From Bimuria novae-zelandiae CBS 107.79 (Eukaryota; Ascomycota; Dothideomycetes; Pleosporales; Didymosphaeriaceae), in the NCBI GenBank assembly GCA_010015655.1, contig ML976672.1, positions 616,493 through 680,492 of the forward strand: a stretch of 64,000 bases of DNA, in the 5' to 3' direction. Numbering within the stretch: the stretch's first letter is position 1; each line of letters begins with the position of its first letter. The notes below the pieces were generated by a model. That model was not told the origin of the DNA. It did no database searches and worked only from the letters and a program-made list of their open reading frames with translations. The position numbers were made by a program, and so were the translations under genes. Positions 59,341-64,000 of the stretch are shown here, one piece after another.

Positions 59341-59798
59341 CGCCGGAGGATTTGGAGCACTATGTGTTGGCATATTCGCAGCCTGGCGCGTTTAGGGCAG
59401 GAATGGAAGTCTATCGCGCGTTTCAACAAGACGACCAGGAAAACACCTCGCTTTTGGAGAAGCACGGAAAACTGGGGGTAAAGAGCGTGGGCATGTTTTG
59501 GCCCGGAAGCTTTTTACTAGAGAGTGCGCAGGAGATGATGGAGCAGGCTACTGCAGGAAACTTCAAAATTGCTGAGGTGGAAGATGCGGGACATTACATC
59601 GCCGAGGAGAACCTTAGGGATTTGGTGAAGGTGTGTTATCCTTCATCCGGAGTGTCTAGGCGTGAAAAGAGCATTGTGGCAAGTCTAACTGGTTACGCCG
59701 AGAAAGTTGAGCGGCCGTCGTGGAAGTGCAACCACAGGACTGGACAACGTCATACGCCAATGCTAAGTCCTCGGTTTTTCATATCACCTAATTCCTAA

Positions 59799-60821
59799 AA
59801 AAGCGCTACTATGCTATATGCTAGGATGCATGTACTTTAAAGGCGGCCGAAAATTGTGTATGGGTCTAGGAACAAGATTAGCCAGCAAAAAATTCTAAAG
59901 TGGAAGGCTTTGACTTCGCACGACTCCATTACTGTTTCAGTTAGGGCCCCTCCAATACAGGTGATCGTCATCCGTACTACCAATTTAAGCACCATTTAGC
60001 GAAAGCACATTCCTCTCTGAGAAAATACGAACTCCATATTAGCCTATACGACCCACCAAGCTCTACAGATTACCAGCAGGCATACACGAGCTCGTTGACC
60101 CCGCTGGTACCCCAGGTAGTCAGCTACAATTGTCACCGCTCGTGTCTGCACGCTGTCGGGTTTCTACCGGTTCGCGTCTGCATATGTGCGCTTTTGGGCT
60201 AGACAACACGTGTCTAAACGCCGGAGGCTTCTGAAAACCAGGTATTCTCCTGGCTACGATACGTGGAACTGCGGAGGTGGCGCTACTATTGGTCTACACC
60301 TACTCTTACTCGGCGTGCAGGCGGACAAGACGATAGCACATGCAGATACGAAGTGCAGCGACTTTGAGAGCGAAAAGGTCTGTTGAAAGGGGAAACGATA
60401 TGACGTCTGGCACGATCCCTTCTGAAGAACTGATACGCTTTGAAGTTAGCTTCAACATTAGTTCGTATCAAAGGAGCTGCCTTGAGAACCGTCGGGGCAA
60501 GGGTCAGGCGGACAATGAGAGAAGGGTTGCATCCCAGCGAGTACTCTCCTCGCGGTATCGGTGCCTGTGAACAATCATTGGTACAAGACGTGAGCTTGAA
60601 GGATCCCAACTCCTGGTGCCAAGGCGAGCTGGGTGCTGGATCATGCCCGAATATTCGTAAATTCGCCTCCGCATGCACCGACAAGACCGGACCTACGTCA
60701 TCAGAGACGATATGAGCAGCTTCAACTGTTCCAGCGAAGGATAAGTATTGCCCTCAGAGCTTCGAAGAAGGAGCATGCACCGGGTGCTCCCTCGCTCAGA
60801 ACCACTCATCCGTCCGCAACG
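59799..60821. other. Intergenic region upstream of the FAD oxidoreductase
   Basis: No supportable gene. Overlapping ORFs of 60-130 codons at 60186-60715 have no recognisable domain; part of this stretch is presumably the promoter and leader of the gene at 60822. Confidence 0.5.
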
Positions 60822-62361
60822 ATGGTGTCCTTCCTACTTCCATCAGTACTCTTGACCTTTGCAAGCTTAGTACTCGCCGATACATGCTCCGAAGTTGAAG
60901 CTCTTCATTACATCAATGTCACCCGCCCCTCCAATCTCGCCTATATCGAAGAGCAGACGCAATATTGGTCGACGTCCTGCTCAGCCCTTCTGCCCAGCTG
61001 CATCATCTTTCCGAAGTCAACTGAAGAGGTCTCCACAGTAGTCAAGATCCTCGCAGCAACAGACGAGAAGTTCGCTGTCAAGTCAGGTGGTCACAATCCC
61101 AACAATGGGTTCTCCAGCGTACACGGTGGCCCTCTCATTGTTACAGAGCATCTTGATCAGGCAGACGTAAATCAGGCTACCGGCATCATTGACGTCGGAC
61201 CCGGAAATCGGCTTGATGGAATTGCAGCAAAGCTGCAAGGAAGTGGGTGGACGTTCGTTGGTGGTAGGATTGGGAACACCGGAGTTGGCGGTTTGGTGCT
61301 CGGGGGTGGCTTGTCGTATATGAGTGCGCAGTATGGTTGGGCTGCGAGCCTGGTCCTCGAGTATACATTGGTTTATGCGAATGGTACAATCGGCCACGTC
61401 AACAAGGACAATTATCCGGACCTCTTCAAGACGCTGAAGGGAGGTGGCAACAATTTCGGTATTGTCACGAACTACAGGTCAGATTTATACATGTGTATGG
61501 CGAAGAGCGTGTGCTCACTGTGTATCCAGGTTACAGGGACAGCGCCAAGGCAATATCTGGGGTGGGAATCTGGTGTACCCGAGAACACCGGCGAAAGATA
61601 GGAAGCTGCTCAAGGCGGTGCGCGACTTCACCGAGTACAATACCGACCCCAAAGCTGCTGTCATTGTGACCGCAGAGAGGACCAACGTCAACCTGGTAGA
61701 TTCGTGGATCATCTTTCTCTTCTATGACGGACCGTCTCCTCCGGCAGGGAAGTTCGCCAACTTCACGGACATCAACCCGCTGCTGGATACTACGCGGCAG
61801 CGCACATACGCGGACCTCATGGCCTTGAGTAACTGGGTTGTTTTGAAAGGCGAGGTTGTGGACATTGCAACAGAGACCATCCCGATTCCTTCAGCCAAAG
61901 ACGAGGTCAAGGTCATGGAAGAGCTGCATAACCATTGGAGGAACATCACAGATACCACACTGCTTGAGCCCGGCATCGTTGTGTCCATCGCCTGGCAGCC
62001 ATTTCCCAAAGCTATTGCTCGCGAAGCACGTGCGCGCAGTCCTGATCTCATCGAGGCAGACGATTCGGTCGATCGGATTATCATCGAGATGAACTACGCG
62101 TTCACTCTGCAGTCAAGCTACGACAGAATGGCGGATACGATGGAGGCCACCTATGGAGGCGTGCGGCAAAGAGTTTTGGGATGGCAACAGGACGGGACGC
62201 TTCCAAAAAGTTACAATCCTCTTTTCATGAACTATGGCTTCTTTCGTCAGGACTACTTCGGGAGATTGAAGCCGGAAAATAGGGCTTTGGCGAGGAGGGT
62301 TCAGGAGGAAGTGGATCCTGAGGGACTGTTCCGAACAAGGACTGGAGGATGGAGACCATGA
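60822..62361 (+). CDS. Secreted FAD-linked (BBE-type) oxidoreductase
   Basis: Two exons (60822-61477, 61530-62361) encode 495 residues; the 52-base intron has a GTCAGA donor and CAG acceptor and keeps frame (NYR to LQGQ..GNIWGGN). An N-terminal signal peptide (MVSFLLPSVLLTFASLVLA, cleavage before Asp20) sends it to the secretory route. The FAD-binding PCMH region spans about 55-235. It holds FAVKSGGHNPNNGFSS, with His91 of SGGH the residue that carries 8-alpha-linked FAD in this family, and WTFVGGRIGNTGVGGLVLGGG; the PCMH region ends GGGNNFGIVT. The C-terminal BBE segment is NPLFMNYGFFRQDYFGR, then RALARRVQEEVDPEGLFRTR. No Cys for a second FAD bond is apparent. Such enzymes oxidise sugars, alkaloid-like or polyketide-derived substrates; the substrate here is unknown. 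The start was chosen because it gives a complete signal peptide; an upstream in-frame extension to 60633 lacks one. Appears intact. Confidence 0.93.
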
Positions 62362-62684
62362 TCGCTGATGTCTCATTCTATTACAAAGCCAGTTTACGCG
62401 CAAATAACTGTCCTACATGCCTGTGTGATAGGAAGCGAGACGAGGTTAGGCCATTAGTTGCCAAGTCAGTTTCGTAGACCAATACCAGTTGCCCTCCTTG
62501 ACCCAAATTACGATGCCCTGGTGGTGAAGGAAACGCCACAGTGCTGCAAGTGAATAATCACGCAAATTTTAATTTTACGAGCAGTACTGGGGATCGAGGA
62601 GTGTGGATACAATGTGAAAAGACTACACCTTTTTGGGTCAAGACCATGCCTCCTCTATGAAAACCCCGCGACAGGCGTTTACGA
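62362..62684. other. Short intergenic region
   Basis: No gene or repeat recognised; contains the 3' end of the oxidoreductase transcript. Confidence 0.5.
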
Positions 62685-63440
62685 TTGATGCACACTAAGA
62701 TGTCTCTCAGGTATCTCAAAGCCCCAAAGCGATCAAGTAGGCTGCTTATGCATCCCCTCAGGCGATCCAGTCGATTAAGTCCGCTTATCCTAGCCAAACA
62801 CATCCTAGTCTTCATGGTGCTCCACAACATCTGTAGCCACGTGACTGACGTCAGAGGTGCTACCACCTCACTCACATACGATACTGAAGGTGCATTTTAC
62901 CAGCCTGGCTTCATCCAGAGCTCGAACATCACGGAAAAAGATAAAGCGAGATCGATTGCACTACAATTGGCGAATAGCTCTTGGCTCGACGCCCGATTTC
63001 ATAAAGCAATGGCCGATCTTGCCAACAACGAATTCACCGTGGAACTGGCTGCTTTGTTCGTTACAGCCATTTCCAGGGTTCCCAATTGGCAGTGGTACGA
63101 TACGTCCTTCACGAAACTGGGGAATATGGGGACGCCTTTCACATATACACGTGTCCTCCAAGGCTATGGACATGGGAGCTCATCCACTGCAGTCATTCTC
63201 TCTGTCACCGAAATAACAGCGTACTGCATAATCGCCATCTCTTACATCGCATACATCCTCATCACTGGTTCTCCAGTCCAGAAAGTCGGATCATCTGGAT
63301 CATACCTCTGTCGGTATCAACTCTATGCAGACCTTCCGCGAAAGTGTTGGAATACGCGTCAACCAAGAAGAGCAGTTGGAGCTGGTGTTTGCGCATGACC
63401 GGGATATTGAGACGAGAGGTTTGAGAAAGATCGAACGTAA
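62685..63440 (+). pseudogene. Fragment of a fungal membrane protein, frameshifted end
   Basis: A 237-codon frame contains a soluble stretch (LTYDTEGAFYQPGF, ALQLANSSWLDARFHKAM, ANNEFTVELAALFVTAISRV) followed by GYGHGSSSTA and one strong transmembrane helix (VILSVTEITAYCIIAISYIAY). This ending recalls large fungal multi-pass proteins of unknown function, which end in a short tail with a 'LELVFG' block. Here that tail is present only in another frame downstream (FRESVGIRVNQEEQLELVFA, about 63330-63390), so a frameshift or small deletion lies near 63260-63310. Most of the expected N-terminal part is absent. I treat it as a truncated relic; an undetected intron could change this. Confidence 0.5.
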
Positions 63441-63610
63441 TAAGGCATACTAAGCTACTTGATTAATATTGGTTCATTTTGCTAAGAAGGTTGAACAAGA
63501 TCTTGGGGCACGGGTAGGAGAGAGAGACGAGAAATTCGAAGTAAAAGAGCAGTACAGTACGCGACACTGGGTTTCTATACCCACGGCACCTAATACCGAC
63601 ACGACCTTCT

Positions 63611-63652
63611 CCCCCCCCCCCCCCCCCCCCCCNNNNNNNNNNNNNNNNNNNN
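63611..63652. other. Poly-C run ending in a 20-base assembly gap
   Basis: 22 consecutive C (63611-63632) followed by 20 N (63633-63652). Sequence on either side should not be assumed contiguous, and ORFs read across it are artefacts. Confidence 0.97.
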
Positions 63653-63833
63653 TACTCCTTTGTTGCAATTTGCCTAAATTGACAAACTCCATTGCGCACG
63701 AATATAGGTTCCATCGCTCGGCGGTTCGTTCTGTTGATGGGCGCCTACCAGCCCGATGGCAGCCGGTAGGCTATATAGGCAGCAGCAGCAGCCCTACCAA
63801 TGCATCACTCTTAACCTCATTTCAACGCCTTCG

Positions 63834-64000
63834 ATGGCTCGCGCGAGCGGTTGGAGAACCCCTGGTGCAGCCCGGACCGCAACCGGACCGCAGCCGGACC
63901 CCCAGCACATCGCCGTCCCCGCAGTTGTACGAGAACTAGACGAGGAGAACAAAGACGCAGATCCCGTACGCCCACGAGGCGGTCGAGGGTCTCGACAGAA
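63834..64000 (+). CDS. Possible ORF start, open to the window end
   Basis: ATG at 63834 opens MARASGWRTPGAARTATG and runs without a stop to the end of the window (about 55 codons; later part VVRELDEENKDADPV). A TATATAGG box lies about 60 bases upstream. The composition (Ala/Arg/Pro-rich then acidic) would suit the beginning of a gag-like protein or an ordinary gene, but nothing specific can be recognised. Confidence 0.3.
   Translation, partial: MARASGWRTPGAARTATGPQPDPQHIAVPAVVRELDEENKDADPVRPRGGRGSRQ

Larger units (their letters stand above)
55268..59798 (+). pseudogene. Epoxide-hydrolase-like alpha/beta hydrolase, split by a hAT element
   Basis: The left part (55268-55972) contains RLNYIDCPV, then LLIHGFPQTSYQFRHV with the HGFP oxyanion motif. 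DYRGAGKSSKP follows, and GHDIGGMIAWVYA with the nucleophile Asp of the epoxide-hydrolase group, then GECPLPGTSFY. The right part (59349-59798) continues with DLEHYVLAYSQPGAFRAG (cap-domain Tyr region) and DAGHYIAEE with the catalytic His. Removing 55973-59348 rejoins AFLTPE to DLEHYV in frame. Two further lesions exist: TAG at 55634-55636 and TGA at 55787-55789, where relatives have Trp before GEC (TGG-to-TGA, a RIP-type change). No in-frame ATG is evident at the 5' end, so a first exon may be missing. The enzyme family opens epoxides with water or acts on related esters or halides; substrate unknown. Confidence 0.85.

Noticed and set aside
47565..62361. A secondary-metabolite gene cluster
   Set aside because: A zinc-cluster regulator, a hydrolase and an FAD oxidoreductase are in the same half, but no backbone synthase is present, the spacing is wide and the hydrolase is broken.
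63463..63939. ORFs that read through the poly-C run and gap
   Set aside because: They depend on undetermined bases and an unreliable homopolymer.
1..64000. tRNA, rRNA or telomere repeats
   Set aside because: None recognised on reading either strand; a tRNA scan would be needed to exclude degenerate copies.

Overview
The window looks like a filamentous ascomycete chromosome, most likely Dothideomycetes/Pleosporales (inferred from the transposon families, the short introns and the bipartite base composition; no species marker is present). About 0-44.7 kb is AT-rich. It is made almost entirely of nested transposable elements whose coding frames are broken by TAA/TAG and by C-to-T / G-to-A differences between repeat copies, the signature of repeat-induced point mutation (RIP). 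From about 44.7 kb the composition becomes balanced and ordinary genes appear, mixed with gene relics and further insertions.

AT-rich half. A Tc1/mariner-type transposase tail (1-454) is followed by a piggyBac-like element with perfect 26-bp inverted repeats (635-2901). A degraded Copia element (Copia2; body 8051-12433, 3' LTR 43977-44111) hosts an intact-ended Copia element (Copia1, 3232-8045) and a minus-strand Gypsy (Gypsy1a, 12434-43836). Gypsy1a contains a plus-strand chromodomain Gypsy (Gypsy2, 14775-37124). Gypsy2 contains a second Gypsy1 copy (Gypsy1b, 19132-34199), which contains Gypsy3 (24984-32556), which contains a Fot1/pogo-like DNA transposon (27433-29280). That is six elements deep, and every junction except Copia2's own 5' end can be placed by LTR/TIR ends and target-site duplications. 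Gypsy1a also carries three solo LTRs (12597-12957, 40566-41023, 43199-43451) and an internally deleted Copia remnant (39392-40151).

Balanced half. One clearly intact regulatory gene is present, a Zn2Cys6 transcription factor (47565-49608, one intron). One intact secreted FAD-linked (BBE-type) oxidoreductase is present (60822-62361, one 52-bp intron). Three relics lie around them: an uncharacterised protein interrupted by a 217-bp solo LTR (about 53480-54600), an epoxide-hydrolase-like alpha/beta hydrolase split by a hAT element with an 8-bp target duplication (about 55270-59798), and a membrane-protein fragment with a frameshifted end (62685-63440). For both interrupted relics, removing the insert and one copy of the duplication rejoins the reading frame.

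No CRISPR, prokaryotic operon or clearly new defence/metabolic system is seen. The less usual observations are the fully resolvable nest, an apparent intron-containing antisense reading frame at the 3' end of Gypsy2, a long unexplained 3' segment in Gypsy1, and the microhomology-type deletion in the Copia3 remnant.
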